Made by a program: the position numbers and the translations under genes. A DNA stretch of 7,442 nucleotides from the NCBI GenBank assembly GCA_005240105.1, contig SBAT01000186.1, positions 1 to 7,442 of the forward strand, read 5' to 3'. Below are positions 1 through 6,755 of the stretch, piece after piece. Below the pieces are notes generated by a model, which worked only from the letters and a program-made list of their open reading frames with translations, made no database searches and was not told the DNA's origin. Each line of letters starts with the position of its first letter. Within the stretch, counting starts at the first letter, position 1. This DNA comes from Chloroflexota bacterium (GTDB lineage: Bacteria > Cyanobacteriota > Vampirovibrionia > Obscuribacterales > Obscuribacteraceae).

Positions 1-987
1 GTCTGCTATGTACTTATTGTGGTATTGCGCAACAATTTGCCAGGCAAGTTTCTCTTTTGCGTCCTTAGGATTGGCTCCAGCAGCCAGTTCCGCCTTGAGC
101 TTATCAATTTCTGCGCCTGTCCAATCAGTGGTCATCTCAAAATATTTCACGATGAGACCATCCGGAATACGCATGCACTTTCCGAACATATCTTCTTGTT
201 CTTCTTTCAAGCCGATGTAATTGTTGAAGGACTTGGACATTTTCTGCACGCCATCAGTACCTTCCAACAGAGGAAGCAACATAGCCAGCTGTTGTGGTTG
301 CCCAAAATGGCCTTGCAGCTCACGACCGGCGAGGATATTGAAGCGTTGATCGGTGCCACCTATTTCAACATCGGATTTGATGGCCACTGAATCGTAGCCT
401 TGCAAAATTGGGTAAAACAACTCATGCAAGTGCACCGGCAATTGCTGTTCAATGCGACTGCCGAATGCTTCCTTAGCCAGCATTTGATTGACAGTCACTT
501 TGCTGGCCAATTTGATGATGTCATTCAAATTCATTGGCGCCAGCCAATCGGCATTGTTGGTTAGTTCAGCCTTTTCAAGGTCTATGATTGAACCCATTTG
601 CTCAAGATAGGTCTTGGCGTTGACAGCAACATCGTCAGCAGTCAGAGGCGGTCTTGTTGAATTGCGACCAGTGGGATCGCCTATTTGCGCCGTGAAGCCG
701 CCAATAATCACTACTATCTTGTGTCCAAATTTTTGAAAACGGCTTAACTTACGAAAGCCAACCGCATGCCCAACGTGCAAATCCGTAGACGTCGGATCAA
801 TACCAAACTTTACACGCAGAGGCCGTCCTTCTTTGCGAGCCTGCCAAATTTTGGCAGCCAGAGCACTTACGCCATCAGGCAAAATCTCCGTACCACGGGC
901 AAGTTCCGCTGCTTCCTCACGGATCTCGTCAGGAATTGCTTGCTTGGCAATGTCTTCATCTGTTTTCATGAACAAGAATCTTATCAT
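1..987 (-). CDS. tyrS: Tyrosyl-tRNA synthetase, C-terminus cut by window edge
   Basis: This gene encodes the cytoplasmic class I enzyme that attaches tyrosine to tRNA-Tyr using ATP. I translated the minus strand by hand: 329 codons are open to base 1 with no stop. The HIGH-type motif reads HVGH at residues 71-74, preceded by KFGIDPTSTDL and followed by AVGFRKLSRF. The tyrosine-pocket region contains IGDPTGRNSTRPPLT, and GGTDQRFNILAGREL matches the tRNA synthetase 1b fold. KMSKS is intact at residues 249-253, followed by FNNYIGL. HVGH with KMSKS-xNNYIG suggests the TyrS subtype common in Proteobacteria and relatives (family knowledge). Such proteins are about 400-430 residues, so roughly the last 80-100, normally including the S4-like RNA-binding domain, are missing. 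ATG at 987 is preferred because GAAAGGG lies 5 nt upstream; the in-frame ATG at 969 has a poorer ribosome site. The gene diverges from leuS. Identity is very secure; the exact start is less so. Confidence 0.96.
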   Translation of the reverse strand, partial: MIRFLFMKTDEDIAKQAIPDEIREEAAELARGTEILPDGVSALAAKIWQARKEGRPLRVKFGIDPTSTDLHVGHAVGFRKLSRFQKFGHKIVVIIGGFTAQIGDPTGRNSTRPPLTADDVAVNAKTYLEQMGSIIDLEKAELTNNADWLAPMNLNDIIKLASKVTVNQMLAKEAFGSRIEQQLPVHLHELFYPILQGYDSVAIKSDVEIGGTDQRFNILAGRELQGHFGQPQQLAMLLPLLEGTDGVQKMSKSFNNYIGLKEEQEDMFGKCMRIPDGLIVKYFEMTTDWTGAEIDKLKAELAAGANPKDAKEKLAWQIVAQYHNKYIAD

Positions 988-1002
988 GCAAGCCCTTTCA
1001 CC

Positions 1003-1031
1003 TTGTCGTACCCTGCTTGTCGAGTTAAAAT
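1003..1031 (+). promoter_or_regulatory. Putative sigma70-like promoter for leuS
   Basis: TTGTCG at 1003-1008 (four of six matches to the -35 consensus) is followed after 17 nt by TAAAAT at 1026-1031 (five of six matches to the -10 consensus). It lies in the divergent tyrS-leuS spacer and points toward leuS. A start near base 1038 would give a leader of about 120 nt that includes repeat copy A. The -35 hexamer overlaps the likely tyrS leader on the other strand. A 7-bp direct repeat, CTTGTCG, occurs at 1002-1008 and 1016-1022 around this promoter and might be a protein site or chance. This is pattern matching only. Confidence 0.4.
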
Positions 1032-1056
1032 TTACTTTCCTTGCTTGAGTCCATGA

Positions 1057-1151
1057 AGCGTAGCAAGAGCGGCGATGAGCCGGTCGCAGCGAAGCGAAGG
1101 TGGGTTGCCGTCGGAGGCAAGCAAAGGCGAAGTGAAACGCAGCCGGAGCAG
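1057..1151 (+). repeat. GC-rich intergenic repeat, copy A
   Basis: This purine- and GC-rich stretch between tyrS and leuS differs in composition from both spacer and genes. It contains three GCGAAG copies (1089-1094, 1094-1099, 1127-1132) and a small hairpin, TTGCC at 1105-1109 pairing with GGCAA at 1116-1120 around a 6-nt loop. It shares GTGGGTTGCCG (1100-1110) and CCGGAGC (1143-1149) with the minus strand of 6756-6863, at nearly equal spacing (43 versus 40 nt). Both copies would encode a G-L-P tripeptide in the same relative frame if translated. I read this as a dispersed repeat family. The boundaries are approximate, and mobility is not shown. Confidence 0.5.
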
Positions 1152-1158
1152 TCAAAAC

Positions 1159-3705
1159 ATGTCCCAACTCTACAATCCGCAATATATTGACGAGAAATGG
1201 CAAGGACTTTGGGAAGAAATCGGCATCTACAAGGCGATTGACGGAGACAAGAAGCCTAAGTTTTATTCGTTGGTCATGTTTCCGTACCCATCGGGCGATT
1301 TGCACATGGGACACATGCGGGTCTATACAATCTCTGATGTCATCAGCCGCATTAAGCGCATGCAGGGCTACAACGTATTAAATCCAATGGGCTGGGATGC
1401 CTTTGGTTTGCCGGCAGAGAACGCTGCCATATCGCGTAAATTGCATCCTGGAGCTTGGACTGAGCAAAACATCAAGTTCATGCGCGATTCGCAATTGAAA
1501 AAATTGGGCACCAGTTACGACTGGGATAGAGAAGTAACAACCTCCACTGCCGATTACTACCGTTGGACTCAGTGGTTGTTTTTACAGTTTTACAAAGCTG
1601 GTCTTGCCTATCGCAAGAGCGCACCTGTTAATTGGTGTCCGGATTGCGAAACTGTTTTGGCTAACGAGCAGGTGGAAAATGGCGCTTGCTGGCGTCACCT
1701 AGAAACGCCTGTTGTACAGAAACAAATGAACCAGTGGTTCCTCAAAATTACTGCTTACACCGAACCTCTGTTAAATGACTTAGACAAATTGTCCGGCTGG
1801 CCTGAGCGCGTTAAAACAATGCAACGCAATTGGATAGGCAAGTCAGAAGGAGCCATTCTCAATTTCACCGTTGAGAACAAGCCCAATGTGCGCATCAGCG
1901 TGTTCACTACTCGTCCTGACACTGTATTTGGTGTCAGCTATCTTGTATTGGCTCCGGAGAATCCTCTGGTTAAGGAATTAACCACTGCCGAGAATCAAGC
2001 TAAGGTTAAAGAGTATGTAGAACAAGCCAGCCACAAAACAGAATTAGAAAGAATGGCTACGGAAAAATCTAAGACAGGGGTGCCTACAGGCAGTCACGTT
2101 GTAAATCCGTTCAATGGCGACATCGTGCCCGTTTGGGTTTCCGATTACGTCCTCATGGGTTACGGCACCGGTGCTGTGATGGGCGTTCCTGCTCATGACG
2201 AAAGAGACTTTGCCTTTGCCAAAGCCTTTGACTTGCCGATTACAGAAGTCATCTCACCCACAGGCGAAGCATCTCCCAGTCTCAAAGCTGCCTATATCGA
2301 AGATGGCATGATGATCAACTCCGGCATATTCAACGATTTGAAAAATACCGACGCCGTGCCAAAGATGATCAAGTGGGCAAAAGAAAATGGCAGCGGTGAA
2401 GGGAAGATCAACTACCGCTTACGTGACTGGTTGATTAGTCGCCAGCGTTATTGGGGCTGCCCCATTCCGCTCATCCATTGTGAAGCCTGCGGCATTGTCC
2501 CTGTATCGGACGATAAATTGCCTGTCGAGTTGCCTATCGAAGGAATATCGTTCACCGGCAAGGGTGGCTCGCCGTTGAGCAAAACCGATTCTTGGTTGCA
2601 GACTACCTGTCCGAAGTGCAATAAACTGGCACGCCGTGAAACCGATACCATGGATACATTTATTGATTCAAGCTGGTATTACTTGCGCTACGCTGACGCT
2701 AAGAACAACAAAGAGGCGTTCGCAAAAGACCGAGTGAACTACTGGATGCCTGTAGATCAATACGTCGGCGGCATCGAGCATGCCATTTTGCATTTGCTCT
2801 ATTCACGTTTTTTCACCAAAGCGTTGCGTGATTTGAAATTGGTCGAGTGCGACGAGCCATTCTCCAACCTCCTCTCGCAAGGCATGGTGACAATGTACTC
2901 TCCTGTGTCCGGCAGAATTGAGAAGATGTCCAAATCGCGCGGCAACGTTGTCGGAACAACCGATTTCTTCAAGCGCTATGGAGCTGATGCCGCTCGCTTG
3001 TTCACTTTGTTCGCTGCACCACCGGAGCAAGAATTAGAATGGTCCGAAGAAGGTGCTGTCGGACAATTCCGCTTTCTAAGCCGCATCTGGCGTCTAGTTC
3101 AAGGACTGAAGGAGCGCGGCGAAATTAACCCGGCGGCAGAATCAGTTGATCCGTCTGTAATAGACGCAAAAGGCAAATCTCTTTTGCAATTAACGCACCG
3201 TACAATTAAGGCCGTCAGCGAAGACTTATCTGCCGAGCGCTATAGCTTTAACACCGCCATTGCTCGCTGTATGGAATTGGTCAATGGGCTTTATGCCTTC
3301 GTTGGAGAAGGCAGTTCAAACAAAGAAACCACAGCATTATCCACCAGTGACAAAGACCTGGTGTCTTTTGCCGTGAAGTCCTTGCTCCTTTGTATGGCGC
3401 CCATGGCACCACATCTATCAGAAGAACTCTGGCACCAAATCGGCATTCCTAAAAACGACACGGATTCAATCCACGTCTATCCATGGCCAAAATATATTGA
3501 TGCTTTGACAATTTCTGACGAGATCGAACTTGTATTGCAGGTCAACGGCAAAATCGTCAACAAGATCATGGTCGGGCGCGGCATGGACAAAGACAAAGTT
3601 GAAGCGCTTGCTCTATCCGACGACAAAGTCAAAGCAAAGCTCAACGGCTCAGCCGTGCGAAAAATAATTGTCGTGCCAAACAAACTGGTGAACGTAGTTA
3701 TCTAA
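1159..3705 (+). CDS. leuS: Leucyl-tRNA synthetase
   Basis: This gene encodes the cytoplasmic class Ia enzyme that charges tRNA-Leu with leucine and hydrolyses mischarged products. From this start it has 848 residues, within the usual bacterial range of about 800-880. The HIGH motif reads HMGH at 49-52 in PYPSGDLHMGHMR. A zinc-type CPDC...CWRH segment follows the first half of the catalytic fold. The CP1 editing domain carries TTRPDT at 250-255 and GVPAHDERDF with the conserved editing aspartate at about 347. A second cysteine cluster (CEACG and CPKC) precedes DTMDTFIDSSWYYLRY. KMSKS is at 589-593, then the anticodon-binding helical domain and a C-terminal domain containing LQVNGK. All key motifs look intact. 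ATG 1159 is chosen because the protein then begins MSQLYNPQYIDEKW, as LeuRS normally does, with GGAG 10 nt upstream. An in-frame ATG at 1075 would add 28 low-complexity residues encoded by repeat copy A. The neighbour tyrS is divergent. Confidence 0.97.
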   Translation: MSQLYNPQYIDEKWQGLWEEIGIYKAIDGDKKPKFYSLVMFPYPSGDLHMGHMRVYTISDVISRIKRMQGYNVLNPMGWDAFGLPAENAAISRKLHPGAWTEQNIKFMRDSQLKKLGTSYDWDREVTTSTADYYRWTQWLFLQFYKAGLAYRKSAPVNWCPDCETVLANEQVENGACWRHLETPVVQKQMNQWFLKITAYTEPLLNDLDKLSGWPERVKTMQRNWIGKSEGAILNFTVENKPNVRISVFTTRPDTVFGVSYLVLAPENPLVKELTTAENQAKVKEYVEQASHKTELERMATEKSKTGVPTGSHVVNPFNGDIVPVWVSDYVLMGYGTGAVMGVPAHDERDFAFAKAFDLPITEVISPTGEASPSLKAAYIEDGMMINSGIFNDLKNTDAVPKMIKWAKENGSGEGKINYRLRDWLISRQRYWGCPIPLIHCEACGIVPVSDDKLPVELPIEGISFTGKGGSPLSKTDSWLQTTCPKCNKLARRETDTMDTFIDSSWYYLRYADAKNNKEAFAKDRVNYWMPVDQYVGGIEHAILHLLYSRFFTKALRDLKLVECDEPFSNLLSQGMVTMYSPVSGRIEKMSKSRGNVVGTTDFFKRYGADAARLFTLFAAPPEQELEWSEEGAVGQFRFLSRIWRLVQGLKERGEINPAAESVDPSVIDAKGKSLLQLTHRTIKAVSEDLSAERYSFNTAIARCMELVNGLYAFVGEGSSNKETTALSTSDKDLVSFAVKSLLLCMAPMAPHLSEELWHQIGIPKNDTDSIHVYPWPKYIDALTISDEIELVLQVNGKIVNKIMVGRGMDKDKVEALALSDDKVKAKLNGSAVRKIIVVPNKLVNVVI

Positions 3706-3723
3706 TCGTTCAAGAAATTTGCA

Positions 3724-3755
3724 AGAATAAAATGTTCAAAGATTAGTTTTATTCT
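3724..3755. promoter_or_regulatory. AT-rich 9-bp inverted repeat after leuS
   Basis: AGAATAAAA at 3724-3732 is a perfect reverse complement of TTTTATTCT at 3747-3755, with a 14-nt gap. It starts 19 bp after the leuS stop codon. The stem is almost all A/T, so it would be a weak intrinsic terminator. It could equally be an operator, since the repeat overlaps the -35 and abuts the -10 box of the candidate promoter for the next gene. The inverted repeat is observed; the role is not resolved. Confidence 0.35.
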
Positions 3756-3762
3756 ATATAAT
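3735..3762 (+). promoter_or_regulatory. Putative promoter of the barrel protein gene
   Basis: A perfect TATAAT -10 hexamer at 3757-3762 is preceded after 16 nt by TTCAAA at 3735-3740 (four of six matches to the -35 consensus). It lies in the 194-bp spacer after leuS, about 140 bp before the ATG at 3900. Its presence suggests the barrel gene is transcribed separately from leuS. The leader would be long, and there is no strong Shine-Dalgarno just before ATG 3900 (only AAGAAAG, about 14 nt away). A second AT-rich stretch, TATAGAT at 3839-3845, might hold a closer promoter but has no clear -35. Confidence 0.45.
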
Positions 3763-3899
3763 ATCTTGGTATCACTCTGGTGCGCCTGCATTTGCCATAC
3801 CAAAGCCAATCTACACAAATGCCACCAGATACATACAGTATAGATATACGACTCGGGTTTATTTAGACATACAAAAGCAAGAAAGTAGCTATCCACAAC

Positions 3900-5288
3900 A
3901 TGGCACACCTCCAGCAATTTTCACGAGCGAGCAAGTTGTTTCTTGGACTGCAGGCAGTCGCTTTAGGAGTTTTACCGTCATTAAACACTGCCGCTTATGC
4001 TCAACCCTTTGGCGCTGCGCCTACAGATTTACCTCAAATACAAACAGATGTTCGGGCAATACCAGGCAGCATCATTCCGACAGACGTAATTCCTCTTCCA
4101 GCTGCCGAAGAGCGGTTATCGTTCGGTGAAAATCTCCAGCTGCAAATGCTGCAGAGGCTTCCGGCAAGACTTTACTTTAATAGCTCAGTCGAAACAACTT
4201 TTCGTTTAGAAACAAACCCCTTCCAGTTTCCCAAGAAGTCCGTCTTCATCAACAAGTTCTTCCCGCCGCCACCTGTCTTTTTCAGCCAGAACGCCTTTGT
4301 GCAAAACGACTTCTTCCGCCAACTATCCTTCATTAACGCCTTTGACGTCGTTTATCGTGTCCTGCCAAACGTGACTGTCGGTTGGACACTGGCTCCAAAA
4401 ACCCGGGTCTTCGGCAACTTCTTTATGATCCGCGACTCGCTCATGCACAATGTTCGTCTAAACACGACGATATTCTCGGTAGCATACGGACTGCAGCAGG
4501 ACGTCCCTGTTACCAAACGCGGCAACCTGCAATTGGAAGTACAGGCACGGGAACTATTGCAGCAAAACGGCACGCCTGTATTTGACCTTTTGCCGGCAGC
4601 GACCTTTTCCTACATTGTCACACCTCGCACGGTTTTATTTGCCAATGCACTTATGCAATTAAGAGGTAGAGGTTATTTCAAACCGGCAACGCGAGAAATT
4701 GATCCCTTCTTTACATTCGGCGGACTCTATCAGCGCGGCAGCTGGTCATTCTCCGGTACTGCCACTTATGTACAGAACTGGCGTGAAATGTTCGGGGCTA
4801 ATGCTTCCATTCCGGTCAACAACCAATCGTGGATTTGCGATTTCGAATTGGCCAAACGATTATTCAAACAACTGCCAGGACTTCAAGCGTTCGTACGTGC
4901 CGAGCCGATTTGGAACTTTGGCTCTCACGATACACCTGGATTGGCCGGGTGGGACTTCCGTTTCTTCTGGGGATTGCGCATGGCGGTTGGCAAACCCCCA
5001 TTAACCGCAGCGATCAATTTAATGAGACAACGCTTGGAAGAGTTAGAGGGTGAGCCACCACCGCCGACACCACCCAATGAGCCACCAGGCACTAATAAAC
5101 CGTCGGCATACTTGATGCCTTACGAACTAACGGCATCCAAGCCACAACCAATTCACAACTTGTTGGCACCGGCAGTCAATGATGGCTCAAGCCTGGGTTC
5201 AATTCATGCGCCAATAGATGAAATTTCTAGTCTGCCAAACAGTTTCACACCCTCTAATTACCCAGTACCGTCGGCAGAATCAAACTAA
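3900..5288 (+). CDS. Secreted, probable outer-membrane beta-barrel protein of unknown function
   Basis: I do not recognise a named family. The 462-residue product begins with a Sec signal peptide: a basic N-region (SRASK), a hydrophobic core (LFLGLQAVALGVLPSL) and an AYA|Q signal peptidase I site after residue 34. After a linker, residues about 90-365 alternate hydrophobic, aromatic and polar residues with many Phe, Tyr and Trp and Asn/Gly/Pro turns. Examples are ARLYFNSSVETTFRL, AATFSYIVTPRTVLFANALM, SWSFSGTATYVQNW and GWDFRFFWGLRMAVG. This pattern fits an outer-membrane barrel. Only one cysteine is visible, in the WICDF segment. The barrel-like region is followed by a short helix (INLMRQRLEELEG), a proline-rich stretch at 386-397 (PPPPTPPNEPPG) and a flexible Ser/Pro/Asn-rich tail of about 65 residues, possibly periplasmic or surface-exposed. 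It converges with the doxX-like gene and overlaps its end by 9 bp. Export is well supported; barrel topology is inferred; substrate and role are unknown. Confidence 0.85.
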   Translation: MAHLQQFSRASKLFLGLQAVALGVLPSLNTAAYAQPFGAAPTDLPQIQTDVRAIPGSIIPTDVIPLPAAEERLSFGENLQLQMLQRLPARLYFNSSVETTFRLETNPFQFPKKSVFINKFFPPPPVFFSQNAFVQNDFFRQLSFINAFDVVYRVLPNVTVGWTLAPKTRVFGNFFMIRDSLMHNVRLNTTIFSVAYGLQQDVPVTKRGNLQLEVQARELLQQNGTPVFDLLPAATFSYIVTPRTVLFANALMQLRGRGYFKPATREIDPFFTFGGLYQRGSWSFSGTATYVQNWREMFGANASIPVNNQSWICDFELAKRLFKQLPGLQAFVRAEPIWNFGSHDTPGLAGWDFRFFWGLRMAVGKPPLTAAINLMRQRLEELEGEPPPPTPPNEPPGTNKPSAYLMPYELTASKPQPIHNLLAPAVNDGSSLGSIHAPIDEISSLPNSFTPSNYPVPSAESN

Positions 5289-5768
5289 TTTTTTCTTGGG
5301 TCTGACCTTTTTGAAAATTCTGCCCAGCAAATAATCAATGGATATCGGTCCTGGACCAAATGCCAGGATAAGTATTGCTGTTAAAAGAAAGAAAAATGGA
5401 TCTGCTTGCAAAAAAGGATCCGGATCGGAAAAGGCTGCCAAAAGTTTTGCTCTATCTTCAGCAACACTCAGGTAGGCAACGATCATGCTTATCGTCAAGG
5501 GAAGAGCAATTAATCGCGAACAAAATCCAGCCATGAGCAATATGCCTCCAACGCACTCAAGACCGCCAATAAACCAGGCATTGAAATCAGGCAATGGGAT
5601 TCCCAGCGAGGTAAAAAACTCCACTATGTCTTGATGATGCAGAAGTTTTCCTTTTCCCGTCACGAAGAATTGCCATCCCCAGGTGAGCCGAAAAACAAGA
5701 AGAATAAGGGGCTGCAAAAAGCTGGCCGCTTTGACGTACAAACTATACGCAGAAACAAGAAAATTCAT
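5280..5768 (-). CDS. DoxX family integral membrane protein
   Basis: The product has 162 residues and about four transmembrane helices (roughly 17-37, 63-83, 86-104 and 122-138). DoxX-family features include RLTWGWQFFVTGKGKL after the first helix, GGLECVGGILLMAGFCSRL across the second, and a closing FGPGPISIDYLLGR. The C-terminus is strongly basic (KKVRPKKKLV) and presumably cytoplasmic. Family members are small inner-membrane proteins linked in some organisms to quinone- or thiol-related redox functions, but most have no assigned reaction and I assign none here. The ATG at 5768 is preferred over an upstream in-frame TTG at 5792, because AGGGGAAAGAAGG sits directly before it as a strong ribosome site and the extra residues (LENRGKKA) are encoded by that site. 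The stop codon lies inside the end of the convergent barrel gene. The gene diverges from the rhomboid-like gene across 108 bp. Confidence 0.9.
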   Translation of the reverse strand: MNFLVSAYSLYVKAASFLQPLILLVFRLTWGWQFFVTGKGKLLHHQDIVEFFTSLGIPLPDFNAWFIGGLECVGGILLMAGFCSRLIALPLTISMIVAYLSVAEDRAKLLAAFSDPDPFLQADPFFFLLTAILILAFGPGPISIDYLLGRIFKKVRPKKKLV

Positions 5769-5838
5769 TGCCTTCTTTCCCCTGTTCTCCAATGTACCGC
5801 ACTTGCAATTCCATGATCGATCTAATGTTATAAGTCAC

Positions 5839-5868
5839 TTGTTCTTCGTCTACCAAACTGGGTATATA
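5839..5868 (+). promoter_or_regulatory. Putative promoter of the rhomboid-like gene, possibly leaderless
   Basis: TTGTTC at 5839-5844 and TATATA at 5863-5868 are separated by 18 nt. The -10 lies so close to ATG 5877 that transcription would start within a few bases of the start codon. No Shine-Dalgarno is visible before that ATG (the sequence is AAAGCGCAT), which agrees with a leaderless or nearly leaderless message. An alternative -10, TATAAG at 5829-5834, lies further upstream with a poorly spaced TTGCAA. Assignment is by pattern only. Confidence 0.35.
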
Positions 5869-5876
5869 AAGCGCAT

Positions 5877-6749
5877 ATGAAAAACATCGGCCAACGCGAA
5901 GACCAAATAGTAGTTGTCACGCCACCTATGCCGTGGATAACACTGATGCTTGTATTGATGTGCATCCTGGGATTTTATCTGTCACATTCATCCGGACCTC
6001 AATGGCTAAAAGACAATGCCTTTGTCTGCGAAAAGTATTTCCAACAAGAAAATATTTTGGAGCAGGTGCAATATTGTCTGTTCCCAACATTTTGCCAACT
6101 GAACATAATTCACATGCTGGCCAATGCCTATTTCATTTGGATTTTTGGCTCGCAAATTGAGCTGCGCTTAGGCAATGCGCTCATGGCCGTGATTGTACTT
6201 GTATCTATGCTTACCGGTTGGATAAGCCTGGCCCAGATTCTCGGTCCTGTCGCGTTTCCTCTATTTGTCGGTCCTGCATTTCTCCTATGCGCATTGCTGG
6301 GCGGCTACTTGATTTTGATGCCCGGCAAAAAGGCAAACCTGATGGGAGCTGCCAATCCACGCTATTCATACCGCATTTTCACCAAAGAAACCAAAATGGA
6401 TCCACTCGAACACTTTGGTGTCTCGCCATGGCTCCTGGTGCTAGCTGCCGTCGGCTATCTAGGATATATGCATTGGGACCTTGGACATACAGAGTCACTT
6501 TTCGACATTCTGCGTCCTCTGCCGTGCCTGATAAATTTAGTTATTGGGTTGGTAATCACAATGGTGCTAATTATGATGATTACACAAAGCGTGGAAGCCA
6601 ATCCGATGAAAGCTCTGGCACGCAACAGATACAAAGAACTAAGAGCCCTTGACATGACTCATGATATGTCCGTCCAGGGCACAGCCTTAGCTCTAGGCGT
6701 ACCCAGGGAAGCAGTCGAAGAATGGCTCGGCACGGGGAAGCATCTTTAA
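5877..6749 (+). CDS. Rhomboid-fold membrane protein, predicted proteolytically inactive
   Basis: The 290-residue protein has about six transmembrane helices (approximately 19-36, 73-91, 100-119, 124-148, 183-198 and 212-236). The rhomboid signature of helix 2 and the following loop is clear: H79-MLA-N83, then IWIFGSQIELRLG with G91, E95 and G99. In active rhomboids, helix 4 carries GxSG with the nucleophilic serine. Here the aligned segment before LLGGYLIL reads GPAF (132-135), with Ala134 at the serine position and no serine at all from 118 to 163. The catalytic histidine of helix 6 is also missing: helix 212-236 contains none. I therefore infer a pseudoprotease that may bind or chaperone membrane proteins. 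The cytoplasmic tail (about 242-290) is charged and ends in TALALGVPREAVEEWL, which resembles a helix-turn-helix. The start is the first ATG, without a clear ribosome site. The fold is well supported; inactivity rests on a manual alignment. Confidence 0.82.
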   Translation: MKNIGQREDQIVVVTPPMPWITLMLVLMCILGFYLSHSSGPQWLKDNAFVCEKYFQQENILEQVQYCLFPTFCQLNIIHMLANAYFIWIFGSQIELRLGNALMAVIVLVSMLTGWISLAQILGPVAFPLFVGPAFLLCALLGGYLILMPGKKANLMGAANPRYSYRIFTKETKMDPLEHFGVSPWLLVLAAVGYLGYMHWDLGHTESLFDILRPLPCLINLVIGLVITMVLIMMITQSVEANPMKALARNRYKELRALDMTHDMSVQGTALALGVPREAVEEWLGTGKHL

Positions 6750-6755
6750 TTAATC

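Noticed and set aside
19..390. A 123-codon plus-strand open frame at the left edge
   Set aside because: It lies wholly antisense to tyrS, whose motifs and frame are unambiguous.
988..1158. T-box riboswitch controlling leuS or tyrS
   Set aside because: The spacer is too short and lacks a recognisable T-box sequence and specifier stem. Most of it is the repeat.
3702..3917. A 71-codon minus-strand open frame in the leuS-barrel spacer
   Set aside because: It covers a promoter-like AT-rich region, has no recognisable motif and overlaps the start of the barrel gene. It is treated as chance.
6218..6652. A 144-codon plus-strand open frame inside the rhomboid-like gene
   Set aside because: It is out of frame with a protein that has a clear rhomboid signature and membrane helices, and has no membrane or domain pattern of its own.
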